A DNA stretch of 64,000 nucleotides from Kitasatospora cathayae (GTDB lineage: Bacteria; Actinomycetota; Actinomycetes; Streptomycetales; Streptomycetaceae): positions 1 through 64,000 of the forward strand of contig NZ_CP115452.1 in the NCBI RefSeq assembly GCF_027627435.1. The letters are read 5' to 3'. Shown here piece by piece: positions 8,643 through 16,411 of this stretch. The notes beneath the pieces are model-generated. The model did no database searches and was not told the DNA's origin. It was given only the letters and a program-made list of their open reading frames with translations. Position numbers and translations under genes: made by a program. How positions within the stretch are numbered: the stretch's first letter is position 1; every line of letters starts with the position of its first letter.

Positions 8643-9278
8643 GTGAATCAGGATCGTCGTGATCTGCTGGGCGACGCGGCCATCTCGGTGCTGGCAGAGG
8701 CTGGTGGGCGCGGTCTGACCCACCGGGCCGTCGACGCAGCCGCGAGGGTGCCACTGGGGACCGCGAAGAACTACTTCCCGACCAGGGATGCCCTGCTGCG
8801 CGCGGTGGCGGAGCGGTGTGTGGAGCAGTACCACGCCATAACGGCACAGGTGACAGCCTCCGAAGCGGGGCCCACCGACCGCGAGGGCCTGGTGTCCATG
8901 TTCCGTGGGCTGCTCGCGAACCTCGCCGGGCCGGGGCGCCCCCGCATGCTCGCCTTCCTGGAACTGCAGACCGAGGCCGCTCGCAAGCCCTGGCTGTCAG
9001 CGATCCTCGACCAGATCGCCACCGCCGACTTCACGGGCTTCGAACGGGCCCAGCGGGCGGCCGGGCTTCCCGTCACCCCGCAGCGGGCCGCAAGCGTCAC
9101 GCTCGCCCTGCACGGTGCCATCCTCCACCTGCTGGCGGACGGTCCCCGCACGTTGGCTGCCGCCGGCCTGGACGACCCCGATCAGTTTGTCCGCAGTCTG
9201 CTGGATGCGGTGTACCCAGAGCGCCCGATCTCCTCGGCCCCGGTGTCCCAGGTCGGATCCCGGGCCCCCAGACGGTAG
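8643..9278 (+). CDS. TetR/AcrR-family regulator beside graspetide genes
   Basis: A 211-residue TetR-type repressor: helix-turn-helix in the first 50 residues (VLAEAGGRGLTHRAVDAAA then VPLGTAKNYFPTRD), followed by a helical ligand domain with the GxxP-type TetR_C ending. GTG 8643 is chosen because AAGGGA lies eight bases upstream. It is divergent from tgmA and separated from it by a palindromic operator, so it probably controls the graspetide pair and itself. The C-terminal part is overlapped antisense by the hypothetical gene at 9097-9642. Confidence 0.87.
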   Translation: MNQDRRDLLGDAAISVLAEAGGRGLTHRAVDAAARVPLGTAKNYFPTRDALLRAVAERCVEQYHAITAQVTASEAGPTDREGLVSMFRGLLANLAGPGRPRMLAFLELQTEAARKPWLSAILDQIATADFTGFERAQRAAGLPVTPQRAASVTLALHGAILHLLADGPRTLAAAGLDDPDQFVRSLLDAVYPERPISSAPVSQVGSRAPRR

Positions 9279-9642
9279 CCCTGCCTGCTGCGCCGGTCAT
9301 CGTGCGCCGTCGGCAGGACCGGACTCCCCCCGGAATTTCCTCGTCATCGGCCAACCACTCGCAGCCGTCCGCGGTGAAGCGCACCCAGTCCCCGCGGTCC
9401 AGGTCGTACATGCCCCAGTACTCGGGGCCGAAGACAAATCCGTTGTCGAAGGTCAGGTGGCCCTCGGGCGTACCGGCGGTGTTCGCCACCACAGTCCCGG
9501 AGAACCTCTCCGGGCGGAAGCCGCTGTTCATCCACCCGTCGGTGATCTCCAGTCGGCGGCCGATGAACTTCGACCAGTCGACGCCGGCGGGGCACCTCGG
9601 CGCCTTCGCGTGCCACTGCCGCCAGGGTTGCTCGCCACTCAT
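9097..9642 (-). CDS. Hypothetical protein, C-terminus antisense to tetR
   Basis: No family is recognised. The first ~110 residues look globular (VDWSKFIGRRLEITDGW, GHLTFDNGFVFGPEYWGM, DWVRFTADGCEWLADDEE). After residue ~115 the frame becomes Arg/Pro/Gly-rich and lies antisense to the TetR gene, so the true protein probably ended near 9290 and lost its stop. ATG 9642 is preferred over 9648 because AAAGG is then eight bases upstream. A 48-base piece of this gene recurs at 329-376, fused to transposase sequence. Confidence 0.55.
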   Translation of the reverse strand: MSGEQPWRQWHAKAPRCPAGVDWSKFIGRRLEITDGWMNSGFRPERFSGTVVANTAGTPEGHLTFDNGFVFGPEYWGMYDLDRGDWVRFTADGCEWLADDEEIPGGVRSCRRRTMTGAAGRATVWGPGIRPGTPGPRRSGALGTPHPADCGQTDRGRPGRRQPTCGDRPPAGGGWHRAGRA

Positions 9643-9672
9643 GTCCATATCCTTTTCATTCGAACTGGAGGG

Positions 9673-10532
9673 TCAGCAGCCGAGCCCGCCCAGGTCGGCG
9701 CGGCCGATCTCCAGGCGTGAGGCGAGGTTGAGCTTGACCTCGCCATAGGGGCGGACGTGGCCCCAGAACAGCGGGGTCAGGCCGCGCCGGTCGGCCGGGC
9801 CGAGCAGATCGGCCCACTGCCCCTTGGTGCCGCGGTGCTCGGGGGCGCTCTCGCCCAGCGGGTAATAGGTGGTGTTCCCAGCCTTCGCGTACCGCTCGAC
9901 CAGGGCGAGCGCGTCGAGCACGGGCCGGTGTTGGTGTAGGAGGCCCTCAGCGTGGTCTGCACCGTGCGCCGGTACACCGGGCCCTTCGTCCGGTACTCGT
10001 GGACCAGCTCCTTGAGCGTCTGCTCGCCCCCGCGCACCGCCGGGAACACCACCTCGCGGACCTCGCCGCCCGGCTCGGCGAGCGAGGCCTCGGCGATCTG
10101 GAACAGCAGGTTCTCCTTGCCCGAGACCCGCTTGAAGGCGTTGATCAGCTCGTTGGTCACCTTCTGCTCGGCGCGGGCGCCGATCCGGTGCACGGTGGCG
10201 ATCAGCAGGTCCACCAGGCAGTCCGTCACCTCCCGCTCCCGCTCGACCAGCAGCGCGGCCAGCAGGGTGACCGCGGACTCCGGCGAGCGGCGGCGAAGGT
10301 GGGAGGGGGACTCGACCACCGCCCGCTGCCGCCAGCCGGTCAGTACCCTGGGCGCCACGTCCGCGAAGTCCATCCGGCCCCGGGGGAACCGGCCGTGCCG
10401 GGTGTAGAACTTCAGCAGCAGCGCGAAGCCGACGCGCGTCCCGCCGCGTTTCCCCGCGACCAGGTCCACCTCGTCATCGAGCACCGTCCAGTGCTCCACC
10501 AGCTCGTCCATGCCCACCGGCTGCCGCCCCAT
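9673..10532 (-). pseudogene. tnpA: Tn3-family transposase, N-terminal part with internal deletion
   Basis: The frame from 10532 encodes a DUF4158-like N-terminus (HWTVLDDEVDLVAGKRGGTR and FALLLKFYTRHGRFP) and continues to RTVQTTLRASYTN. Near 9925 it shifts into VLDALALVERYA, LFWGHVRPYGEVKLNLAS, the next recognisable TnpA block, with the intervening LIELLxVLEFRSNN-type segment missing. The frame then stops. Only about 280 of roughly 1000 residues remain. The start lies 59 bases inside the right terminal repeat (10591-10629), as expected for the transposase of this element. Confidence 0.82.
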
Positions 10533-10590
10533 GGCCCCGCATCATGCCGGACAACCCCAGGTCAACGCGGACAAACGACCAAAGATCACC

Positions 10591-10629
10591 CGCATTTGGG
10601 GCTCATGACACGGTCGTTACCGGCACCCC
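10591..10629 (-). repeat. Right terminal inverted repeat of Tn3-type element
   Basis: Read on the minus strand it starts GGGGTGCCGGTAACGACC and ends CCCCAAATGCG, pairing with 5956-5991. It marks the right edge of the graspetide-bearing element. Confidence 0.75.
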
Positions 10630-10976
10630 AACCCGAAGCCGACGCGGGCGACCCCCGCCCGCGCGGGCATACTCACACTCTGGCTCCCGGTCGAAGATCG
10701 AAAACCCGATACCTAGGACGGATGGCAGTCGGCGGTGGTACATGTCTGGCGGACCGGACCAGGGCCTCAAGATCACGTCATGGCCCGTTTTGCACGTACC
10801 TTGGCTGGACCCCCTGCTGAGCCGCCGAGAAACCACAGTCACGCACGTGCATTTCCACCCAAACATGGTCACTTACGGGGTGTGATGCACTGACCCTTTG
10901 AGCCTGCCATCGTTTGCCGACCCCGAAGATCGGTCTGATACATGATCGGATCAGCCTGGGTGTGTTCGGCGGTTGC
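10630..10976. other. Intergenic region, no gene seen
   Basis: Between the transposon end and the MFS gene no reading frame resembles a protein family. The SMI1/KNR4 gene cut at 5955 does not resume here. The composition is less GC-rich than its surroundings around 10690-10900. Confidence 0.5.
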
Positions 10977-12404
10977 TCAACTGTTTGCGTGTCGAGCGGG
11001 TGCTGCCTGTGGTGTTGGTGCTTGCGCCAGGCGTGAGGCGGTCGTGTCGTCTCCTTCTTGGTGGGCCTGACGCCGGGGCAGCCGCGACGCGGGCAGCAGG
11101 CCGAGAGCGGCGAGTGCGGCCAGGATCAGCAGAGTGGAGCTCATGGTTGAAGCAGCCGTGCCGGCTGCGCTGGCCGCGACGGCGATGCCGAGGGTCGGCC
11201 CGATATTCATGGCGGTCTGCTTGAGTCCGCTGACGACCCCGGCGTACCCGGGCGGCGCGTCACCGACGACGGTCCCGGTGGCGGTGACCATCACGGTGGC
11301 GAACCCGGCACCGATGGCGGCAAAGGCTGCAGCCATGGCCATCCATGTGCTGGCGGGACCGAGCCGGGACAGCCCCGCGACGCCGACCACGACGAGGACC
11401 GTACCGGCGATCGCGGTGCGGCGCGCACCGTACCGGCGCAGTGCGGCAACCGCGGCAGGTGAGCCGAGGACCATGAGCACGGTCAGCGGGAGTACGCGCA
11501 GACCGCTGTCGAGTGGGTCGAGTCGAAGTACGTCCTGGAGATAGAAGGTGGCCCTGAACAGCGCGCCGAACAGGCTGGCGGTGGTGACCAGCAGGATCGC
11601 CATCGACGCGGTCACCGGTACGGACCGCGCTACGGCCAGCGGAACGATCGGGTGTGTGGTGCGGCGTTCGTGGCAGGTGAGCACCGTTGCGATGCCGATG
11701 ACGGCGAGGCATTCGAGCAGCGTCGGCGCGGCGGTCCACCCCCGCGCGGGTACGTCGGCCAAGGCGTGGACCAGGATTGCGAGCGCGACCGCTAGCAGGC
11801 CCGCGCTGGTGAGGTTGAGCCGTGGAGAGTCGGCACGTTGAGGTGCCGGCGTCCGTACGGCGAGGGCGAGGACGGCGATGACGAACGCGAGGGGCACGTT
11901 GACCCAGAAGACGGCGCGCCATCCCAGATGAGCCACGAGAACACCGCCCAGGAGCGGACCGGACCCTGCCGCCACCGCGATCGCACTGGTGCGGATGGCG
12001 ATCGGCTTGCCGAGCCGGTCCGCGGGATACGCCAGCCGTAGCAGCGCGAGCGTCGCAGGTTGCAGGAACGCGGCGAACCCGCCCTGCACCGCGCGCAGGA
12101 CGATCACCCAGCCGACGGTCGGCGCGAGCGCGATCCCGGCCGAGGCAGCCCCGAAACCGAGGACGCCGACGAACAGCAGGCGCGGGTGCCCGTACCGATC
12201 CCCGAGGCGCCCGGCGATCACGAGTAACGCGGCCACGGCGACCAGATAGCCGGTGCTCGTCCACTGGATCTGCGCCACGCTCGCGCCGAGATCACGCTGC
12301 ATGCCGGGCTGCGCCATGAGCAGGATGGTCCCGTCCAGTGCGACGATCACCGCGCCGACCACGCTGACCAGAAGTGCAATCTGCCGCTGTGCGGGTGCGG
12401 TCAT
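10977..12404 (-). CDS. MFS drug-efflux transporter (DHA2/EmrB-QacA type)
   Basis: A 475-residue membrane protein with about 14 hydrophobic segments, the usual count for DHA2 drug:proton antiporters. Motif A is clear between segments two and three (GRLGDRYGHPRLL), and the motif-C-type glycine helix is present (GSGPLLGGVLVAHLGWR). It should export a hydrophobic drug or natural product at the cytoplasmic membrane. Its ATG overlaps the TetR stop by four bases (ATGA), so the two are co-translated and the repressor very probably controls the pump. The substrate cannot be predicted. Confidence 0.93.
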   Translation of the reverse strand: MTAPAQRQIALLVSVVGAVIVALDGTILLMAQPGMQRDLGASVAQIQWTSTGYLVAVAALLVIAGRLGDRYGHPRLLFVGVLGFGAASAGIALAPTVGWVIVLRAVQGGFAAFLQPATLALLRLAYPADRLGKPIAIRTSAIAVAAGSGPLLGGVLVAHLGWRAVFWVNVPLAFVIAVLALAVRTPAPQRADSPRLNLTSAGLLAVALAILVHALADVPARGWTAAPTLLECLAVIGIATVLTCHERRTTHPIVPLAVARSVPVTASMAILLVTTASLFGALFRATFYLQDVLRLDPLDSGLRVLPLTVLMVLGSPAAVAALRRYGARRTAIAGTVLVVVGVAGLSRLGPASTWMAMAAAFAAIGAGFATVMVTATGTVVGDAPPGYAGVVSGLKQTAMNIGPTLGIAVAASAAGTAASTMSSTLLILAALAALGLLPASRLPRRQAHQEGDDTTASRLAQAPTPQAAPARHANS

Positions 12405-13057
12405 GAGGTCACCGGGCCGAGGTGGGCGTCCAGAACTGCCGCGATGAGCCGGTCGCGTTGGTCGTCGTCGGGGTCGCCGTCCAGCGGTGGGGCGCCGAGG
12501 GCGAGTTGCAAGCTGCCCCAGGCCCACAGCTGGGCGATGCCGTGCAGGTTTGACCACAGGGCGGCGGCGGTCACCGCAGGCGGCGGTCCGGCCTCGTTCG
12601 GCCCGTCGGCGCGTCGCGCGGCATCCCGCTCCGATCGGCATCGGGCGACGAGTCCGGTGAACTGTCCGAACAGCGGGAGGGTCGACTCGCGCAGCCTCGG
12701 TTGGTCCGATGCCTGCGCCGCGCCGTCGAGCAGGTCGTGCCGCCACATGAGTTCGAACATGCCGCGGCGTTCCAGTGCGTACCCGACGTACGCCCGCGCG
12801 AGAGCCTCCAACTGGCCACGCGGTGTGGTCGTGCCGACGACCGCGGCCTCGAACATGGCCGCGAGATCCTCGAAGCCGCGACGGCCGATAGCCGAGAGCA
12901 GCGCGTGGTGCGTGGGGAAGTACCGACGCGGCGCCCCGTGCGACACCCCCGCCCGACGGGCTATTTCCCGCAGGCCCACGGACGCGGAGCCCTCGGTCAG
13001 CACAAGGTCGACCCCGGCATCGATCAACCGCTCCCGAAGGGAGCTCCCATCAGTCAT
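12401..13057 (-). CDS. TetR/AcrR-family repressor of the adjacent MFS pump
   Basis: A 218-residue repressor with a standard TetR helix-turn-helix (ASVGLREIARRAGVSHGAPR then YFPTHHALLSAIG) and a WHG-type ligand domain (LWSNLHGIAQLWAWG). It is the first gene of a two-gene operon with the MFS transporter and overlaps it by four bases. Two tandem palindromes at 13057-13069 and 13080-13092 cover the start codon and promoter region, consistent with tight autorepression. Confidence 0.92.
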   Translation of the reverse strand: MTDGSSLRERLIDAGVDLVLTEGSASVGLREIARRAGVSHGAPRRYFPTHHALLSAIGRRGFEDLAAMFEAAVVGTTTPRGQLEALARAYVGYALERRGMFELMWRHDLLDGAAQASDQPRLRESTLPLFGQFTGLVARCRSERDAARRADGPNEAGPPPAVTAAALWSNLHGIAQLWAWGSLQLALGAPPLDGDPDDDQRDRLIAAVLDAHLGPVTS

Positions 13058-13092
13058 AGACAGTGTCTACCATCATTCATAGACACTGTCTA
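13057..13092. promoter_or_regulatory. Tandem palindromic operators of TetR-MFS operon
   Basis: TAGACAGTGTCTA at 13057-13069 and TAGACACTGTCTA at 13080-13092 are 13-base palindromes 23 bases apart. The first overlaps the ATG of the TetR gene. They are very probably bound by that TetR protein. Confidence 0.75.
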
Positions 13093-13230
13093 CTCATTGG
13101 GTGAGTGATCATTCTGCTCAGCGGGTGGCGGGGTCCGCCTCGGCTCGCTCGCTCACGGCGGCACGCTGACCGGGAATGGTCACGCCTGATAGGTCGAGGC
13201 GCTTGTTCATGTCGCAGTGCAGGACGGTGT

Positions 13231-13755
13231 TCGGCTGACCTCCGGGTGAGCGTGCGATCGGTGGAGCGGTGGCGTCAGGCCTGGCGGCAAAGAGGTTCGG
13301 CCGGCTTGGAATCGAAGGGACCGCAGTCGCCGTCCCGGCTCAGTGAGCGCCAGTTCGCCCAGGTGGATCGGGACTTGGAGAAGGGTCCGCTCGCTCACGG
13401 CTGGGAGGACCAGCGGTGGACGCTGGCGCGGATCAAGACTCTGATCGGCCGCCGGTTCCACGTCTCGTACACCGTCCAGGGCGTGTGGAAGCTGATGCCA
13501 CGCAACGGCTGGTCGTGCCAGCAGCCGGTCCGCCGGGTCATCGAGCGCGACGACGGGGCGATCGAGGTGTGGAAGAAGCAGGTGTGGCCGCAGGTAAAGG
13601 CCTAGCGGCGGCGCTCGGGGCCTGGCTGGTGTCCGAGGACGAGGCCGGGGTCTCGATGACGCCGGCACGGGCCCGCACCTGGGGACGCCGCGGCCGAACC
13701 CCGCCCCTGGACCGGCCCTGCCAGCGCGGTCGTGGCCACTTGTCGGCGGGCAAGC
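13231..13755 (+). pseudogene. IS630-family transposase remnant
   Basis: The first frame encodes DLRVSVRSVERWRQAWRQRG, GWEDQRWTLARIKTLIGRRF and a Trp-rich HTH end, the N-terminal half of an IS630-type transposase. A TAG at 13603-13605 and a frameshift follow, after which LVSEDEAGVSMTPARARTW (first catalytic Asp region) is read in another frame. The sequence ends near 13755, just before the recombinase-like gene. The catalytic second half is gone. Confidence 0.8.
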
Positions 13756-13792
13756 TAACAAACCTGCCCCGTCCCGCGCATACAGTTTCCCG

Positions 13793-15187
13793 GTGACCCG
13801 CCCCGACCCGTACGACGTCCTCGCCCAGTGGCTCGCCGCCGGCCTCGGCAAGCACGGCCGCGCCCTGCAGGGCACCACGCCCATCCGCTACGAGGCCGAC
13901 GTCCGGGACTGGCTGTACTTCACCGAGGAGACCACCGGCATCGGCGCCTGGAACGCCAACGAGTCGACGGCCTCCACCTGGGCGTACGCCCCGGCCCTGC
14001 GGCCCCCGAACCCGGACCGGCCCTCCCGCCGCCCCCTGGCCCCGCGCGTCTCCCTGCACAACCCCGCCCGGCGCCTGGCCGCCCTCGCCGCCTTCTACGC
14101 CTACGCCGCCGGCGCCGGCCACATCCCCCAGCCCCCGTTCAACGCCGCTGCCCTGCGCCCTGCCCCCGCCGCGCTGCCCCGCACCGCGCCGCTCACCCTC
14201 GAACAGGCCGCCGCCCTGCAGTACGCGGCCGACGACGTCCTGCCCGGACGCCACCGCCGCGGCCCCTACGACACCGCCCCGCACCGCGACCGCCTGCTCG
14301 TCCACATCCTCCTGGACGGCCTGCGACCCCGCCAGGCCGTCGGCATCGACCTGGAGGACCTGAACGAGGAGGACCCGCACCGCCGGATCCGCACCCTCAC
14401 CTGCCCCGCCCCCAAGGGCGACGGCACCATCACCCACCAACCCTCCCGCGAGGTCTGGCAGGCCATCGCCGACTACCTCCCCCACCGCGTCGACGGCCGC
14501 GACCCCGAAACCGGCCGCCGCCCCCTGCTCACCAGCCGCAACGGCCGACGCCTGGACTCCAACACCATGCCCGGACGCATCGTCAAAGCCATCGCCGCAC
14601 GGGTGCCGGAACTCATCTTCGAACCGAACACCGTCACCCCCGACCGCCTGGCCATGGCCCCCGCCGTCCTCCTCGACCACCCCCTCCCACCCGCCGGTCC
14701 CGACGGCTGGGCCCCGCCGGACGTCCCACCCCTCGAACGCCTGCGCCTCGACCTGCGCCACGCCCTCGACGCCGCCCCGCTCTGCCCACCCGCCGACGGC
14801 GGCTGCCCCGCCGACTGCGAACGCTGCGCCGTCCGCAAGCGGATGTGGGCGCAGTGGGAGCAGCGCTGGAACGTCGGCGCCCCGGCCTACCTGTCCTGGC
14901 CGGTGCCGCCGTACGACCACCGCCAGCGGCCCGCCGACCGCCTCCTCGCCTACCACCAGAGCCGCTGCGCCGTCTGCGGTGCCACCCCCGCACCCGGCCG
15001 CCCCGCCCACACCGAGGACCACGACCCGCACACCGGCCTCACCCGCGGCCTCCTCTGCCACCGCTGCCACCCCCAGGCGGAGCGGGGGGCGGCACCGTTC
15101 TGGGTCCGCTACCACGAGCAGCCGCCCGCGGCTGTGCTCGGGCTGGAGCTGCGCTACCCGGCGCTGGCAGGGGGGCGGGGGAGGTAG
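13793..15187 (+). CDS. Tyrosine-recombinase-like protein fused to endonuclease VII-like domain
   Basis: A 464-residue protein with two recognisable parts. Residues ~1-290 resemble a phage-type integrase: a helical N-terminal domain (RRLAALAAFYAYAAGAGH), the box I arginine region (ILLDGLRPRQAVGIDLEDL), a beta-hairpin lysine (PAPKGDGTI) and PLLTSRNGRRLDSNTM. The expected HxxR and tyrosine are absent; VTPDRLAMAPAV stands where box II should be. Residues ~330-450 hold a Cys-rich segment and a treble-clef endonuclease VII-like motif (CAVCGATP, EDHDPHTGLTRGLLCHRCH). It is probably a repurposed integrase with nuclease activity. There is no clear ribosome site before GTG 13793; TACAGT nearby could be a -10, giving a leaderless mRNA. 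Confidence 0.65.
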   Translation: MTRPDPYDVLAQWLAAGLGKHGRALQGTTPIRYEADVRDWLYFTEETTGIGAWNANESTASTWAYAPALRPPNPDRPSRRPLAPRVSLHNPARRLAALAAFYAYAAGAGHIPQPPFNAAALRPAPAALPRTAPLTLEQAAALQYAADDVLPGRHRRGPYDTAPHRDRLLVHILLDGLRPRQAVGIDLEDLNEEDPHRRIRTLTCPAPKGDGTITHQPSREVWQAIADYLPHRVDGRDPETGRRPLLTSRNGRRLDSNTMPGRIVKAIAARVPELIFEPNTVTPDRLAMAPAVLLDHPLPPAGPDGWAPPDVPPLERLRLDLRHALDAAPLCPPADGGCPADCERCAVRKRMWAQWEQRWNVGAPAYLSWPVPPYDHRQRPADRLLAYHQSRCAVCGATPAPGRPAHTEDHDPHTGLTRGLLCHRCHPQAERGAAPFWVRYHEQPPAAVLGLELRYPALAGGRGR

Positions 15188-15491
15188 ACACCCGCGCACG
15201 CTCGACGGCGGGTACGCGGCGGCCCGCACCGAACCCACCCCCGGAACTGCGACGACGGGCACAGGCCATGGATCCGTTTCGCCGCCCGGGAACAACCGCC
15301 GGGGCCGTGAGCCGCAGTCGAAGCGTCACATCGCCCGCCCACGGCAGAAGTGCCGACAACGGCCGACGCACCCTCAACGCCCAGCACGGTGCCCAGTACC
15401 AGCGGTCAACGGTCAGTTCGTCGGTCCTAGTGCTGCTCCGCGGAAGTTCGTGGAGGGGTGTTGGTAGGCAGGTCTGGACACGTCGGATGTG

Positions 15492-16406
15492 TCAGGCGAA
15501 GGAGAATTGCGCGGCGGCTGCGGCGGGCGTGGTCGCTTGGCCACGTCCGGGGACATCGTGAACGGTGGTTGCGCCCTCGGAGCGGAGCTGGTCGGCACTG
15601 GCGTCTCGGGCCATGGCCGCGGCGTAGGCGTGGACATCTGCGGCGGTGAGGTCGGTGCGGCCTCGCTCGGTGTACTGCTGGAGGAGGTCGGTGACGTCCG
15701 GGTTGAATCGCAGCATGGTCACCGGCACGTTGAAGCGCCTGGCGATGGCGATGAGTCGTGCGCGTGCCTGCGGGGTGACGTTCGTTGACTCGGCGATTGC
15801 GTGGTGTCCGGTGGCGAGCCTGGCGACGATCCTGCGGTCACGCTCCTCGAAGATCCGTGCGTCCGCCGCGTCGGATTCCGCTTCCGCGGGTGAGGTGCCG
15901 AAAAGCTCCGCGCGGATCTCGTCACTGGACACCACGGCTTCCGCGTCGATCTGCCGACGCGCGATCAGTGCCCGAACGAAGCTGGTCTTGCCCGAGGCTG
16001 GTGGGCCGACGAGGACGACAAGTCCTGCTGGCACCCGAATGGCCGGCGCGAGAGCGTTGAGGTAGAGGTCGCCTGCGCAGTCCAGGGCTTCCTCCGGAGA
16101 GCCGACTGGCAGTCCGCTGGGCAGGATGTTGTCCCGGTAGCTGTCGTTGCTGGCCAGATAGAGGGCGAAGCCCCAGGTGTGCAGCACGCCGGTGAAGCGC
16201 AGTCGACACAGCGGCAGACTCTCCTCGCCGGGCAACTCGGCTGCCACATAGGCGAATCCTGCGCGAAAGCGGACCGTGATGGCGTCCACCTGGGGCCAGC
16301 GTTCGCGGGCGTGGCGGTTAAGACGCTGGCGCAGGTGGTGCTGCATCGATTCCGGGGGGTTCTTCGGCACGGGCCCATCCTGCCGGGTGCGGCAGCGGCC
16401 CGCCAT
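15492..16406 (-). CDS. P-loop kinase-like protein inside IS630-type element
   Basis: A protein of up to 304 residues. Residues ~21-118 form a compact domain (ERWPQVDAITVRFRAGFAYV, LPLCRLRFTGVLHTWGFALY) often found beside Streptomyces mobile genes. Residues ~128-285 are an AAA_33/polynucleotide-kinase-like P-loop domain with Walker A VGPPASGKTSF (133-143) and a downstream SSDEIRAELFGTS segment typical of zeta-toxin/PNK kinases. It is divergent from the transposase with only five bases between the longest starts; ATG 16346 is an alternative start. It may phosphorylate a nucleic-acid end or a small molecule. Being inside the terminal repeats, it moves with the element. Confidence 0.75.
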   Translation of the reverse strand: MAGRCRTRQDGPVPKNPPESMQHHLRQRLNRHARERWPQVDAITVRFRAGFAYVAAELPGEESLPLCRLRFTGVLHTWGFALYLASNDSYRDNILPSGLPVGSPEEALDCAGDLYLNALAPAIRVPAGLVVLVGPPASGKTSFVRALIARRQIDAEAVVSSDEIRAELFGTSPAEAESDAADARIFEERDRRIVARLATGHHAIAESTNVTPQARARLIAIARRFNVPVTMLRFNPDVTDLLQQYTERGRTDLTAADVHAYAAAMARDASADQLRSEGATTVHDVPGRGQATTPAAAAAQFSFA

Positions 16407-16411
16407 GATCG

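Larger units (their letters stand above)
5956..10629. mobile_element. Decayed Tn3-family transposon carrying a graspetide gene pair
   Basis: The left end (5956-5991) and the reverse complement of the right end (10591-10629) both begin GGGGTGCCG(T/G)TAACGA, continue (T/C)CGTGTCA, and finish GCCCCAAATGCG, differing by two substitutions and one 3-base insertion. This is the length and GGGG start expected of Tn3 termini. Inside are a resolvase gene with an in-frame stop (5999-6907), a palindromic res-like site (7068-7095), tgmB, tgmA, a TetR gene, a hypothetical gene, and the N-terminal third of tnpA (9673-10532). The flanking pentamers (AAGAA left, AACCC right) do not match, so no target duplication survives. 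The element is probably immobile without help in trans. Confidence 0.75.

Noticed and set aside
9097..9290. C-terminal ~65 residues of the hypothetical protein opposite tetR as genuine coding sequence
   Set aside because: This part is Arg/Pro/Gly-rich and strictly antisense to a well-supported TetR gene; it probably reflects loss of the native stop.
5951..10634. A 5-bp target-site duplication around the Tn3-type element
   Set aside because: The flanking pentamers are AAGAA and AACCC, which do not match, and the interrupted SMI1/KNR4 gene does not resume on the right, so a clean single insertion cannot be claimed.
13538..15295. Long minus-strand reading frame opposite the integrase-like gene
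   Set aside because: It is Gly/Val/Gly-rich antisense sequence produced by GC-rich codon use on the plus strand; it has no family motifs, while the plus frame has clear recombinase and Cys-His motifs.
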